A stretch of 64,000 bases of DNA from Gibbula magus (lineage: Eukaryota > Mollusca > Gastropoda > Trochida > Trochidae): NCBI GenBank assembly GCA_936450465.1, contig OW388293.1:45419040-45483039 (forward strand), given 5' to 3'. The position numbers and the translations under genes are program-made. The notes beneath the pieces were generated by a model. That model did not search any database, was not told the origin of the DNA, and was given only the letters and a program-made list of their open reading frames with translations. Of the stretch, positions 37,701-49,775 are shown in pieces. Each line of letters begins with the position of its first letter. The stretch's first letter is position 1.

Positions 37701-40700
37701 TATTTATGTACAGACTCTTTGGCCAATGGGGCTCTAGTTCCAGCCGATCCTCGCAGGTTTCAGCGCAATGCATAGCCACCATTGCGTTGCAGGCTTTCTC
37801 CCTGTAATAATACTAGTATCCATGATAATAGTGAAATATTCTTGAAAGCGGTGTTAATACCCAAATCAATTCTAAATTTTGAAGTTAGTTTATTTTATTA
37901 TACCCCCACCAACTGTTTTTTTTTAAAATTAGAAAACTAGTTTATGTTCTGTATAAGATTCCAAATATGTTCTATAACATTGGACATATTATTCAGCAAA
38001 GTAAAACAGTATGCCAGTTGCATGGTATACCCCAACTTCCAAACGCCAGGCATAACTCTTGCCAGTCTGCATTACTGGCTGATTTAAGCCTTGCGGTATT
38101 TCCCTCGCTTTGTTGTGCCTAGATAGTGAATCGCTGCACCAGAAATGCATAGTGGGCCTGGATTTCTAAGCACAGATTTCTTAAGGTAATAGTGCAAAGG
38201 CCTAAATCAGCCAGTAATGGAGACTGGCAAGAGTTATGCCTTGCATTGGGAAGTTGGGTATACCCATTTATTGGGATATATCTTAACCATGATGGTTGCT
38301 TGTTAATAATTGACATAATGAACATTTAGAACTGAATTGTACAATATTGATGTTTCAATCTTTTCTTATGTTTCAGTTATCCATGGATGAAGCACCAGTA
38401 ACTTGGCATCTTACATTGATCTGCAATCCATTCTAAGAATATTATCAACATCAGAAGCTCCTAGTCAATGACGGCTTCATAAATAATAATAATAGGATCC
38501 GATACTTCTACCGGCTGAACTCTTCACCACTAAGGGACATGCTCATACTGCGCACACATTATTACCCTGATGTAAAGACCAACATTGTTCTTTTTTCAAC
38601 CTCAAGTCACTGAAAGTCATTTTTTCCTGAAGTCACTGGCTAATTTAAATTGCTTCAGTTTGTTAGTTTTTCTGTGCTAGTGTAGGAGCATACATAGAAA
38701 AGTTGATAAAATGCAGCATGACTTAAAATTTGTCAATGATAGACTTGGAAGTTGACTTGGAGCATGCAACCTAGCTGCCAATTAAAGTGCTTGAACTTAT
38801 GTTACATTGCCTTAACTTTCATACCAGGTACCCAATTGTACTGCTGGGTGAATAAACCATTGTTCCCGCTCATGAATATCAGTGTGTTTTATAAATGTAC
38901 AAGCTTGACGTGTGGGGTCTAGAAATGGACACCACATTATGACACTTTGCTTTCATTCAACACCAAATTGCAGAGGGGATGAGCTTCTGATGTGCTCGTT
39001 GTTTACTCCTGACATAAATATTGATCTAGTTAAAAACAAGTTGATTTTTTTATGGAGTTCTGTCCCTTTAATCTATTATTTAACTTGAGTCATAATTCCA
39101 GCTTTTTACACTGCTAACAGCAGTTTCTGGGAAACTGATAGGCCTGCATGCTCACTTTTGTCAACACCACTAACATATTAATCCAGTGAATAAAAAAAAC
39201 ATCACTTCAATCATAATATTTATTTGTTATTGTTAATACAAAATTCTCAACCTCTCCACATCATCAGCCTCCTACAGCCAAATGTCTTCACCTGCCCTCT
39301 TCTAGTCAACTGCTGTAACAAGCTGGACCCGCCCCTCTATTCATTGCTCCTTCCAGAGTGTCTTTCTCTGCTTCCTTCTGCAAAATCAATTTTACTTTAT
39401 TTTTAACAAGTCATTAAAAAAATACATGACTTAATTGATGCAAGCATTTAATATAAAAGTATGTTTTCATTGAATCTAGTCAATAGCAAATGACAGATGA
39501 TCAGATAGTATATCACAACATAATACTTGCACCAATTTAAATAAAATTTTGCTTTTAGTTCACAATTATTAAAGGTACATCCATTGTGTTGTTGGGGGTC
39601 AAATATGCCAAACGTTATAAATGGTCTTACTTAACGAGAAGTACCAACTGTTACCGAAAACTACCATTTTGATGATACTCGACTTAGTATATTGACGATA
39701 TGAAGGTAAAAGTGTCGATTTCTGATCGAAAACCGGACAATGCACCGCGTGTGGCGCGCGCCAATGAGTCAAACGTAATTTTGGAATCTTATTTAAACCA
39801 GATAAAATAAAACATTTGGGTTGATAATGTTTAATAGGTCATATAACTACTGTGCATGTAAATAGGACATGGACTTTCGGTTTCTGCACATGCATAATGA
39901 TGTTACTCGGTTTTAATTGGAGACTAGTAATTATGATATATTTGGCGATTGAGGATGAATATGCAAGCTTAGTGAATTTGTTTGTATTGTAAACAGCACA
40001 TATGGTGTGTTCGAACGTATTAAAGCCAAATCAAATTTTATGAAACACAATGGATGCACCTTTAAGTTTTACCCCTTTGGTAGCCTATCTAATTGGATTT
40101 ATTTTCAGTATTTCCAAAGAAAAGACAAACGTAGTTATTAATCAAGAATTTGCTGGTAATCAAAACAAAGGAACAGTTATTACCGTAAATCCTTGAATAA
40201 TCGGGTCGATTTTAAGTTGTAAATATATTGTAAATAAAGCTCTTGCCGTGAGGTTGAAAGTCACATAAATATGCCGGAATTATTTCTAAAAAGGAGACTA
40301 TAGCCGGAGACTACCATGCACTAGTTTCAAGTAGTTTGTTTACATTTGCTAAATTTAACTCTGCATGCAATTATGTATATCAACGAGGAATTTATCATTA
40401 GACCGGGCGATTATTCAAGGATTTACGGTATTCGGTTGACAAGGTGGCGAAGTGGAAGAGACTTCGTAGATACATTATAAATTTTGCATTCATTTTACAC
40501 GACGAAGGCTCATACTCGTACCGGTAGTGTGATGGTACAATTTTACCTTACCGATGTCTTACATAAACTCAAAACAGTATTGTCTTATAAAAGTCATTGT
40601 TCAACGAATCAACAGCTGATTCAGCGATTGCGATTCGTAATGCGCGGAACAGTGAACTACAGATGACCGAACTTCGAACTTGAATTATTATTACGAACAT

Positions 40701-43700
40701 ACATATTCTCAACATGATGACATATTTGAAATGTTCAATGCGTATTCACTTGTACATCAATCAATATATACACCACATGTACCCATGGAAAACAATATTA
40801 CGTCCACATACCATGAAAGTTTTCTCAGTCGCTTGAGTGGCCATACCGTCCTCCATGATCCACCGTGTTGTCGTGTTACACGCGAGTACCGGAAGTCACG
40901 TGACGACTTACTGTTATTGCGTACCACTAAACTTCACACAAAAAAATGTTTTTCAAATATAACTTAAAATTTAATTTTTTATTATTTTTTAAATTTTAAC
41001 CAATAGGTAATGTATATTGTTAACGTTTCAGAACAGTTATGAGTGAAAAAGGTCAAAAATTTGCCGGAGTGCACCTTTAACCGAACCATGTACATTCGTT
41101 TTAGAACTCTTTGTATTGATTTTGGAGTAATTTTTAGCCATGTGCAACATATATTAATATTTTTGTTATAGCACTTTATTTCAATAAAAAAAATCCTGCT
41201 ACAGCGCCTTTAAGGATATTATGTATTCTATCCAAAAATTAAAGAAAATTTTGGAGTCACTGAATGACTTAAAGAGTTATCTACATTAATAGTAATACCC
41301 CTGTCACCAAATTGCGCTATTTTTGACCAATTCACCTACTTCAATGAAGCATGCGCCTTCAACGAATGAACTCCGAATCCTTTCAGATACAATTTAATCA
41401 CATACGTGAATACATAGGAAGTCTATGTTTTGAAAATTAATGACACTACTAAGGGAAACACAATTAAATTAAGCACTTTTAAAATAAAACGGCAATTTTA
41501 TAATCGTTTTTCGCATATTAGACAGGATGTTTCACTGACACATATGTTTTAGATATTGCTAAAATTGTAATATGATATGCGCAGATGAATAAACAAACTA
41601 ATTCAGAAATAATAATAGGGGGTCACCGAACGTTTTATTTCACTTTAACGTCAATTTTTAATTACATAAACGTAAAAACCTGACGTCACGGCAATTTTGA
41701 TCAATAGAAGGTAAACTTTGACGGTCTATCATGTTATTGTAATTGAATACACTATCAATCTTGGAAGAACAAATATCAGTTAATCATACAAGGCTATTTA
41801 AATTCATCACTAGCTTATTGGGTATGTAATTGGAATAATACACGGAGTAACATATTTACCGCAAATATGAGTGCGGCATGTCGTAAAATGACTGTTAAAA
41901 ACCCGTTACGTTAAATTTAAGCAATTTCCATTAGTGCACGTATATGCCTCTACTCCTCAAACCGGAATGCACATATTTTGAGACTTATCCACAACTATAC
42001 CTTGTTGTCGCTAAATGTTACCGTAAGTGAGTTCGATTTCTGAGTCCCATCTCTCCTTAAGGAGGTTCTTTACCAATTTGAAAATCTCAAGAAATTGCTT
42101 CTATTTAACTACATGAAAAATATGCTAAATCCATTTCTGATACAAATAGTAGTTAGTGTTCTGGTTTTAGAGATAAGAGCTTCCAATGAAGGTGAGAGTG
42201 TCACAAAATAATTTCTTTTGACACTATCATTTCACATTATCATTATCGTAAATACAACAAAGATAATCATTATTACGGCCTTTTTGAATTAAAGGTTAAT
42301 GGTTCAACTTATATGAAGAAAAACATACAATTTTATTATAATTGACTTAAGTCTACTGTTTAGCAAATTGGTTATTTTCTTTTAAAAATTTATATTCATG
42401 TCAATTTATCTAAAGAATTGCAGGGAAAATCCACAAAACAAATTAACTCGAAAAAACCATTTGTATCATTTTAACTAAATACTAATTTCATAAAACTGAG
42501 ATATGATGACTTTGTTATTGTAAGGGAGATAGAACCTTTCCAAGTTAAATAGATTATAAAACAAATGTTGTTATCATTAAACGAATACTTTTTGGCAAAA
42601 AAGGTCACAAAACAGTCCATTGAATTTCTATGTGCATACATGATTCTGTAACTGAATATGGACACAAAAGCTACAAGGCTGTAATATATGTACTATATGT
42701 TCTAAGACACAATGGATGCATTTTAAAACCGTTTAACAATAATAACTCTAAGTGAAGCCGTAAATATTTCGTTTTCCTTATTTTTATTTTGACAGCCTTC
42801 TCGTTCAAATTGAATTTGACTACCGGAAGCATTACACCTCCGGCCTGGGTCACATGGCACCAGGCACTGAACGCATCTGGCACCTGTTCTAAGCGCGGCA
42901 CTCTGAAGATCGACATGACTGACCATACCAATGTCAGATTCGACTTCAAATTTGCAAACACTAAGAATGGCTGGGTGGTGAACATCGGTGACTCGAGCAC
43001 TAACGATGGAGATGGTGAGAAACAATCCACTGGAGTACCATTTCATTTACTTCACTAATGATTGTAAATGTTTCTTCTTTCTTTAATTGCAGTGATGGTA
43101 TATCAGTCTTCTAGAGAGTTTCTTAGTAATCATCATTAGTGGCAACATAATCCATTTCTGTCACATAATACTGATGAGCATGGACATGATTGTATTCGTA
43201 AAGATTTTTCGATAATTATATATAATTAACCCCCTTGATATAATAATGGGACCAATTTTCAAGTCACAGTGAGTATACACATGTGTTCTGGTAACTCACC
43301 CATCCGTGTACGTGATCACTCGTGTTATATTTCAATTCCTAATGAACATTATTCGTAACGTGACATTGCAAAACAAGAAAGTCACAAATGCTTAAGTCCG
43401 AACGTGATATCAAATGGCTGATAAAGTTTGACTTTAATTTTCTTGTATCAAATACTTGAAACTAATATTGGCTACAGAAGGGATCGGACAATTTTATGAC
43501 TTTATGGCCCAATGTTAAGTTGTTTGTTTATTTATTGCTTATAGGTGGAGATGATGGCACTCAGGAGAGAAACTGCGAAGCCCAACTTTATGAGAGTACG
43601 TTTGCAGTGTTCAGAAACGAGCAGCAGCCTGGCCTAGCGTTCAACTCGAGCTCCTCGAGCCCGAGCTGGTCTGTTGGGAACAACTTGAGGGTGATCGTAA

Positions 43701-43903
43701 AAGATGGGTACATCAAGTGGGAAAACTTAGCTGGAGCATCGGGGTTTCTGTCTAACACTACCCTCTACTACGCACTGGGCAACCAGTCCGACGATAAAGG
43801 ACCCAACAAGGACATCTACCTTGGCATGAACCAAGTAGTGAAAGGGACCAAGACAGGTGATGGCCTTTGCAGCGTCGCTATCACGTTCGACGTGCCTGAG
43901 TAA
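31712..43903 (+). CDS. Small secreted protein of unrecognised family, 3 exons, 207 aa
   Basis: Exons 31,712-31,757, 42,796-43,014 and 43,545-43,903 join with phases 1 and 1 to 624 nt ending in TAA. The first exon is a signal peptide (MNVFASLLFLASVGSG). The mature part of about 190 residues is rich in alternating hydrophobic/polar stretches (VRFDFKFAN, WVVNIGDSS, FAVFRNEQQ, NLRVIVKDGYIKWENL), suggesting a beta-sandwich, with three cysteines, several N-x-S/T sites and an Asp/Gly-rich loop GDSSTNDGDGGDDGTQ that could bind calcium. A secreted lectin-like, mucus or matrix protein is a guess. The coding GC content and optimal-looking codons contrast with the AT-rich flanks, fitting good expression. 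I cannot name the family. Confidence 0.85.
33480..33810. repeat. Degenerate tandem repeat, about 120-135 bp unit
   Basis: Three copies of a cgtttccatggaaac-like motif followed by a diverged AT-rich part occur near 33,510, 33,632 and 33,765. Confidence 0.5.
33922..34033. mobile_element. Imperfect palindrome
   Basis: caattatgccacaattttcc pairs imperfectly with ggaatttttgtattgcgcaa around a cccgagg-bearing centre, resembling the 25-31 kb hairpins. Confidence 0.45.
35311..35517. repeat. AT-rich tandem repeat, about 33-bp unit, six copies
   Basis: Successive units follow the pattern taaatatcatcttta...gat, spaced 32-43 bp apart, with strong divergence. Confidence 0.65.
35980..36994. mobile_element. 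TIR element interrupted by a TTAA MITE
   Basis: Terminal inverted repeats caaccgcaaaagaaac (35,980) and gtttcttttgcggttg (to 36,994) enclose a non-coding element of about 530 bp plus the 480-bp MITE at 36,149. Paralogues of its interior occur at 19,408 and 50,360. Confidence 0.7.
36149..36628. mobile_element. TTAA-flanked MITE, copy A (480 bp)
   Basis: Bounded by TTAA at 36,145-36,148 and 36,629-36,632, with imperfect inverted ends aggtacacccattgtgttg and caatggatgcacct. A TTAA duplication is the hallmark of piggyBac-type transposases, so this is probably a non-autonomous piggyBac derivative. Non-coding. Confidence 0.8.
37028..37345. mobile_element. Partial TTAA MITE copy
   Basis: Shares ctgttacaagaaagtaccat, gcgcgccaattagtcaaacg and ttgggttgataatgtttcat with copies A and B. 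Ends are missing. Confidence 0.75.
37733..37864 (+). mobile_element. SINE fragment (3' part)
   Basis: Aligns by eye from ctagttccagccg to cttgaaagcggtgttaatac with the SINE at 23,971; the tRNA part and the (CACT)n tail are lost. Confidence 0.8.
38022..38267. mobile_element. MITE with about 60-bp inverted repeats
   Basis: Ends atggtataccccaacttcc and ...gttgggtatacccat continue as complements through ggcataactcttgccagtct and cattactggctgattta. Non-coding, 246 bp. Confidence 0.8.
39573..40061. mobile_element. TTAA-flanked MITE, copy B (489 bp)
   Basis: TTAA at 39,569-39,572 and 40,062-40,065; inverted ends aggtacatccattgtgtt and aacacaatggatgcacct. It is the best-preserved copy of the family. 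Confidence 0.85.
40181..40430. mobile_element. MITE with taccgtaaatccttgaataa ends
   Basis: A 28-bp inverted repeat (taccgtaaatccttgaataa at the left, ttattcaaggatttacggta at the right) bounds 250 bp. The outermost TA may be the duplicated target. Confidence 0.8.
41070..41213. mobile_element. TTAA elements: one end each of two families
   Basis: ggagtgcaccTTTAA ends one element; the following segment with accatgtacattcgttttag and the terminus gctacagcgcctTTAA (41,210-41,213) is the right half of family 2. Confidence 0.5.
42796..43014 (+). CDS. Secreted-protein exon 2
   Basis: The acceptor (gttttccttatttttatttt then gacag) is excellent; the donor is G|GTGAGAA. It holds 73 codons, phase 1 to 1, and ends inside the Asp/Gly-rich loop. 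Confidence 0.87.
43545..43903 (+). CDS. Secreted-protein exon 3 and stop
   Basis: The acceptor tgtttatttattgcttatag is strong. The exon carries 118 residues to the stop. It completes the Asp/Gly-rich loop and contains a SSSSSPSWS linker and the last two cysteines. Intron 2 (43,015-43,544) holds nothing recognised. Confidence 0.9.
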
Positions 43904-43924
43904 ACAGCATCAGCTTATGAGATG

Positions 43925-43930
43925 AATAAA
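43925..43930 (+). terminator. Polyadenylation signal AATAAA
   Basis: AATAAA lies 22 nt after the stop codon, with a TGTTG/TTTAATTTT-rich stretch downstream. The 3' UTR is therefore very short (about 40-50 nt). Confidence 0.75.
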
Positions 43931-44329
43931 ACGTGAATTGCTAACGAACGTCTTGTTGCATTTAATTTTGGACAGCTGGCTGGCATCAATTCTTGCTGCA
44001 GGGTAGCTTATCGTCCTCCCACGAGTTTACATCCAGGGAAAATATTGAAATCATCTACAATGTATCGACATCCACAAACATCTGCGAAAATCAACCAATT
44101 GACGTAAGGTCAACTGCACTCGATTCCAATATAAAAACCCTTTAACTAATTTCGAAAATCTAAAAAAGATCTTATCTTAAAATATCTATAAAAAGTTGAA
44201 ATTCTATTGGGAATCAATACATGCACCTTTCATCTTCATCACTTCAGATTTGACAGGCTCACGTGGCTAATGGCTTGCTTACCATTCCAGGTCTTAGGTC
44301 TCTTAGTGTTAAATCGAATATGATGGTTT

Positions 44330-44700
44330 TAATCACCAGGATGCCTTGACATGTACTCGTTTTAATCCTTTGATACTTAAAATATGCATCTACATGTCAT
44401 GAGACCTGTTATATGAGGTCATCCTTGACCTTGGCGCAGAAACTATTTTTCGAAACCTTTAATCTTGGTCATACCTTATGATTGGTCAGTTATAGGCCTT
44501 TTATACCTGATATGTGTATTCAATGCGGTGAGACCTTTTAGATGCGGTCATCATATTTTACTTTGTGGCCTTGACCTTGGTGCAAGAACCATTTTCCAAA
44601 ACTTAAATCTTGTCCATACATTTTGATTGGACAGTTATAGGGCTTTTATACTTTACACATGCATCTATATTGTGGTAATTCTTTTAATAATTGTAACCCT
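44330..44700. repeat. Degenerate tandem repeat, about 140-bp unit
   Basis: gaccttggcgcagaaac (44,428) and gaccttggtgcaagaac (44,571), and ttggtcagttatagg and ttggacagttatagg, recur about 143 bp apart. Flanks 43,950-44,330 and 44,700-45,160 hold nothing recognised. Confidence 0.65.
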
Positions 44701-45164
44701 TGTGCACGCCGCAATGTCCAAAAACTTTATTGGTCTGTGATTCAACTTTGATACTGAAACATATCATTCACCTGGGCCACCAGCACTTATCTTTGATATT
44801 GAAACTCCAAACTATGCGAGGACAGTGTTTAACAAACACATATTGTTTCGAAGTAAAACTCAAAGGCTGATGATTTTAGACCCCCGCCCCGTAGACTGGC
44901 AGTGCTAGTGGTATGTCAGTCAACCCGCCCGTGTCCCTCAGTGTCCATGTAGGTTTTCCAGTTTGACTTCTTCTAAGAAGCCACTGACTCTGGTGAGCAA
45001 ACACGGAGACAGTAAATTGTTGAACCACAGGGGTCATACCCCTTTTTCAGCATTGTTTTTAAATGAGCATTTATAGGTAAACATACTCATGTGAGTACAA
45101 GCGAAATTACTAAGCATTCGCGTGACATAAACGAGGCGAGTATTTCATTATGTTATGTTGTTAA

Positions 45165-45520
45165 AAGGACACTAGTCCGTTTTTGGGAAATTTTATTTTT
45201 TAAAAATTCCAATTTATAAAGATAGTTTATGTCATTCATACTTACTTTAGTGTGTAAAACATCTTATTACACAAACCAAATTTCCGTAGTGGTAAAAACG
45301 GTGTTGCGTATAAAGCAAACATTGCATGGCGGCCATTTTATTGTGAACACATTTTATCATTTCGGAATGACAAAAACGATTCTCATGGCTTTACGGAGCC
45401 ATGTACACTCATTTTAAAACTTGATTTTCCGAAGAGGGAAGGTTGGTTTACTATTGGTGACATTATTTTTCAAATACATTTCATCGATTTATTTTAACAT
45501 AAAAATGTGCTACTGTCCCT
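45165..45520. mobile_element. TTAA-flanked element, family 2 (356 bp)
   Basis: TTAA at 45,161-45,164 and 45,521-45,524; ends aaggacactagtccg and gctactgtccct are imperfect complements. The interior (gtaaaacatcttattacaca, taacggtgttgcgtataaag-like) is shared with 63,841 onward. Confidence 0.75.
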
Positions 45521-45888
45521 TTAAACTCAAGGATTTTCTAAAAACTGAAACAAGACCTGTGGACCCTGTTAGGAAGAAAAGGGACCAGTGGGAGGGACAT
45601 ATCATCCTGACGGGGTCTCACTGACGGTCATACCCCATTAAGCAGACAAGCCCATATTCCGACGATCCAGATGTTAGACAGAAGAGTAGAGGAAGACCAA
45701 GCGCTCACCCACTGCGATAATGGACCATTCCTAATTAAACCGTATCGGCCTATGTTTTGACTTGGAATGACCAATTGATGCTAGGTTAGTATTTTGAGTA
45801 AACCAGTACTGACGACTCTCGGGTGAAATACTTGTTCTGGTAAGAAAAAAACTTAAAAAGTACATTTTATCAAGCAAGATAACTGAAA

Positions 45889-46836
45889 ATGGTCATCATC
45901 AGTCAAACTAGTCAAGCCTCATCTCAAGCCAGAATGGAAGCATGCCTCTCCACGGTAAGGACATGGATGTCAACAAATCACCTCAAGCTCAATGATGGCA
46001 AGACGGAGGCGATTGTGATTGGTCCTAAAACCCGTTTGAGGAACTGTCACATTGGAAACATCAACATAGGCACCTCACAACTTTCATTTTCAGACATTGT
46101 TAAAAATCTTGAAGTATTTCTGGATTCAGGACTCACCATGGAAAGCCAAATGAGCCACTTATGCAAAACCTCCTATTTTCACCTAAGAAACATCAGCAAC
46201 ATCCGACATCTCCTCACCAAAGAAGCAACAGCAACCTTGATCAGATCTCTCATATTCTCTCGTTTAGATTATTGCAATAGCTTGTTAATAGGAACCTCAA
46301 AGTATCAAATTCAAAGACTTCAAAGAATTCAAAACTCAGCTGCCCGCCTCATCACAAAGTCCTCAAAACACTGCCACATCTCTACTATTCTAACGTCTCT
46401 GCACTGGCTTCGGATCCAAGAAAGAATAGAGTTTAAAATTATTTGTCTCACCTACAAAGCAATCAACAGAACAGCCCCATCATACCTACAGGAGCTTGTC
46501 TCACCCTACACCCAGTCTCGTAGCCTTCGCTCAAACTCTCAACACCTGCTTCAAGTCCCTACCCGCATGCGACCTCAAATCCTTTGGTGGCAGATCTTTC
46601 AGCTACTCTGCCGCACATCTGTTGAACTCGCTCCCGTTAGACATTAAAACAGCTAGACGTGTTCAAAGGACTCCTGAAAACCTTCTTGTTTAAAAGATAT
46701 TGATCTTTTCTTTACTGTTGTACATATACATTCCTACTCACACTTTTATGAAATTATGTTGTAGCGCATTGAGCATGTTCTGTGTAATGTGGAGTTGTGC
46801 GCATTATAAGTACCCTCATTATTATTATTATTATTA
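45889..46836 (+). pseudogene. LINE-A: C-terminal reverse transcriptase fragment, L2/CR1-like
   Basis: An open stretch of about 225 codons reads like the region after the YADD box of L2/CR1 reverse transcriptases: TWMSTNHLKLNDGKTEAIVI, then SRLDYCNSLLIGTSK, LQRIQNSAARLI and LTSLHWLRIQERIEFKI. Near 46,560 the frame shifts (FGGRSFSYSAAHLLNSLPLD continues in another frame) and again before FKGLLKTFLFKRY-stop. The 5' part including the catalytic YADD is missing, as expected of 5' truncation, and the 3' end is an (ATT)n microsatellite. Not functional. Confidence 0.85.
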
Positions 46837-48160
46837 AAATGCAGTATTTATTCTGTTTGACAAAAAAATGTTTCATCTTGATCACGATTTACTGTATACC
46901 TGTACATACATTCACTCGGAGGGGTCTACTTTCTACAACAAACCAGGTTTATAGTGTAAAAATGGTATAAATCTTTTCCAAGATAGTTTATTAGACGTTT
47001 TATCAAATATGTCAGTTGTACATATTTTATGTGGAGGCGATTTCAATGCTCGAACAGGTGCTGAGCTCGATTTTATTGAGGAAGATATTATCAAACATAC
47101 AGAAGGACATGACCATTCAATGTGGGATTTCCTACTCGATTTCTTTTAGCATAAACAGATTTTCAACTGACAAAAGTGTGAATACGTATGGAAAACGGCT
47201 GTTAGATCTATGTTCAGTTCTTAACATTCATGAAATGAATGGTCGATGAGGATCTGACTCAGACATAGGTGACTCTACATTTATTGGTCATAACGGAACA
47301 AGTGTCATAGATTATATAAGTTCCTTATTAGTTTTTGATAAAGTGCTTGACTTTGCAATCCCTTCTCGCACAGAATCCGACCATCTTCCTCTTACAATGA
47401 AGTTACATGCGCTTCATGCGCATCATATGCCAGCTGAGAAGCAGACTGATACATTTAAATTTGTTTTTGATAACGATAAACTCGAGAATTTTAGATCAAA
47501 TTTGCTTCTGGAAAATACTCAAGAGTGACTTAGCCAGTCAACAGATTTTGTATTTACAAACATTGATAAAAGCATAGATCTCATTGTACATGAAAACTTG
47601 ACATGAAACAAAATAATGGTAAGACAAGAAAAAGAGTTCAACTTTGGCATGATATAGAGTGTGACAAACTGAAAAAAGAAAGATGTAGATACCTCAATAA
47701 TTTTCGTAAGCTAAAAGATACTAAATCCTTGAATGATTATCATTGCATTAGAAATAATTAGAAGACAACCTGTTAACAAAAACGAAATGAATATTTGCAA
47801 TTGAAGCAACGACAGTTAGAAAACAGTGTTAATAATTCTAAACAGTTTTGGTCTTCTCTAAAAAAAGTTGAACGGTAAAGCAGACCATGGAAATGACATA
47901 TAGATAAATGATTGGTTTGCTTATTTCAACAACCTGTTCTCTAAACGTGAAACAAATAATCTTATGCATGATTTTGATCAAATAGAAAAAGTGATGATAC
48001 AGTGGCTATTGACATTCTTGACGCACCAATAACACGAGAAGACATTTAAAACTAAATAAATCACCCTGAGTAGATAATACTATCTCAGAATTCTTCTTAC
48101 ATTCCTCGGATATTTTACTACCGCATCTTGAACTGTTATTTAATGTCATTCTTGAGACAC

Positions 48161-48724
48161 CATGCTCTTCCCACAGAGGTTACTCCCTTCAGATCTCTGT
48201 TGTTTTTCGCTTGAAATCGAGAGCAGAAGCAAATTCCCCTAGCGGAGGAAAGCTGAACTTCATCCTCTATCACTGCTTCTAAACCAATGAAAATTCATCT
48301 TTCAGCGGCCAAGTCGACCAATCGACTTCAAAGATCTTGGCATTTTACACTTAAGGGTCTTGCTCATTAGCATATTTTCCTTCGAATATGTTTGATGTCA
48401 ATAACACAAATTAACTATTTTTGGTAGTTGTCTCTGATTCGTTCTTCTTTATTTATAAGCATGTTTATGATCAATACTTTTCACAAAATTAAAAAGCATA
48501 TTTCGAGGAAAACACATTAAACGAGAAAACGTTGGTCTTACGTTTATTTTATCATTATGACGTGTCATTGGCAAATGTCACTTTTACAACGGCGTCGCTG
48601 ATTGCACAACTAGATTCAATAGCAACCAATCAGGACACCCCCTTCCTGCCCCTGATTTCAAGCGTAAAACAACAGAGGGTAGGATCGGAAATCTGAAGGG
48701 AATAACCTCTGTGGGAAGATAATG
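48161..48724. mobile_element. hAT-like MITE with 8-bp target duplication, inside LINE-B
   Basis: Inverted ends of about 34 bp (catgctcttcccacagaggt / acctctgtgggaag...atg) enclose 564 bp without coding capacity. The flanks tgagacac (48,153) and tgagacag (48,725) are an 8-bp duplication with one mismatch, the length made by hAT transposases. Confidence 0.8.
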
Positions 48725-49256
48725 TGAGACAGGGGCTTTCCCACATTCATGGTCGAATGGTATCATTATTCCTATCCACAAGCATGGTGATACAAATAAA
48801 ACTGAAAATTATAGAGGCATTACTCTTCTTAGTGTGTTTAGTAAAATATTCACTGATATTATAAATAAACGTTTAGTATTCTGGGCAGAATCCTATGATA
48901 AGATATCTGAATGCCAAGCTGGTTTTAGGTACACTACCATTGACAATATAATTCATCTTTGAATGTTAGGAAATTTAGAATATCGCTTACAAGATTTCGC
49001 TGCTCTTCTCATGATTTGTTAATTGAAACAGGCAGATATATTGGCTTAGAACAAGAAGATAGATTATGTAAAATGTGTAATATGAATGTAATTGAAGATG
49101 AGTACCATTTTCTTTGTGTTTGTCAAGTCTACCTCGATTTGAGACAAATGTATATTACTTTATAACAATATTACTTTACTAATCATAATATCCATAAATT
49201 CATATCTTTACTAAGATGTTCTAGCAAAATATATGTTGTAGATCTGTCAATGTTTC

Positions 49257-49775
49257 TAGAGTAAAGTCTTCAAATTTCGTCCACTTTAACGGTTGACCTC
49301 GTTCGCCGGCATTCTAGACCCTCACAGGCCTCACTCGGCACTTTTCGTTCAACAGTCAGCCCGAGGCGAAGAGTCTTTGTTATAAGAAAAATGATTGGAT
49401 GATATTCTAAGGGGGATAACTCTTATGAATGAAATAGCGTAAACGTAAGGGTATGCGTCGGGTAATTTTGTCCACCATCGCGTAATTTCGTCCACACAAT
49501 TTTAAGTATCGGAGACACTGTATTATAATTTCGTCCACTTGTTTCGTCGTTGTCAAGTCTCCCGGGCGGGAAGGTCGTGACATAACAGCTTTGTCACGTT
49601 GTATCAATTATTCAACATTGCTGTATATACCCTGTGACTAATATCATGTCACTGCTATTCCTAGCAAGAAAAATAACAACTAAAACAACGATTTGAGGGA
49701 AGGACAGGCTGTAAATTCGCGAAACGCGAGTGGACGAAATATCAGGACTGGACGAAATTGTAGGACTTTACTCTA
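49257..49775. mobile_element. TA-flanked MITE (Tc/mariner-like), inside LINE-B
   Basis: Ends tagagtaaagtcttcaaattt and aattgtaggactttactcta are imperfect inverted repeats (about 27 bp) bounded by TA. A further cgtaatttcgtccac motif recurs inside at 49,480-49,500 and 49,527. Non-coding, 515 bp between the TA dinucleotides. Confidence 0.75.

Larger units (their letters stand above)
31758..42795 (+). other. Intron 1 of the secreted-protein gene, 11 kb, repeat-filled
   Basis: The intron holds degenerate tandem arrays (33.5-33.8 and 35.3-35.5 kb), a palindrome at 33,922-34,033, a possible decayed duplicated coding segment (34,370-34,720), a TIR element nest (35,980-36,994), TTAA MITEs, a SINE fragment and two MITEs with long inverted repeats. 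The stretches 31,760-33,480, 38,270-39,570 and 41,220-42,790 contain nothing I recognise. Confidence 0.6.
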
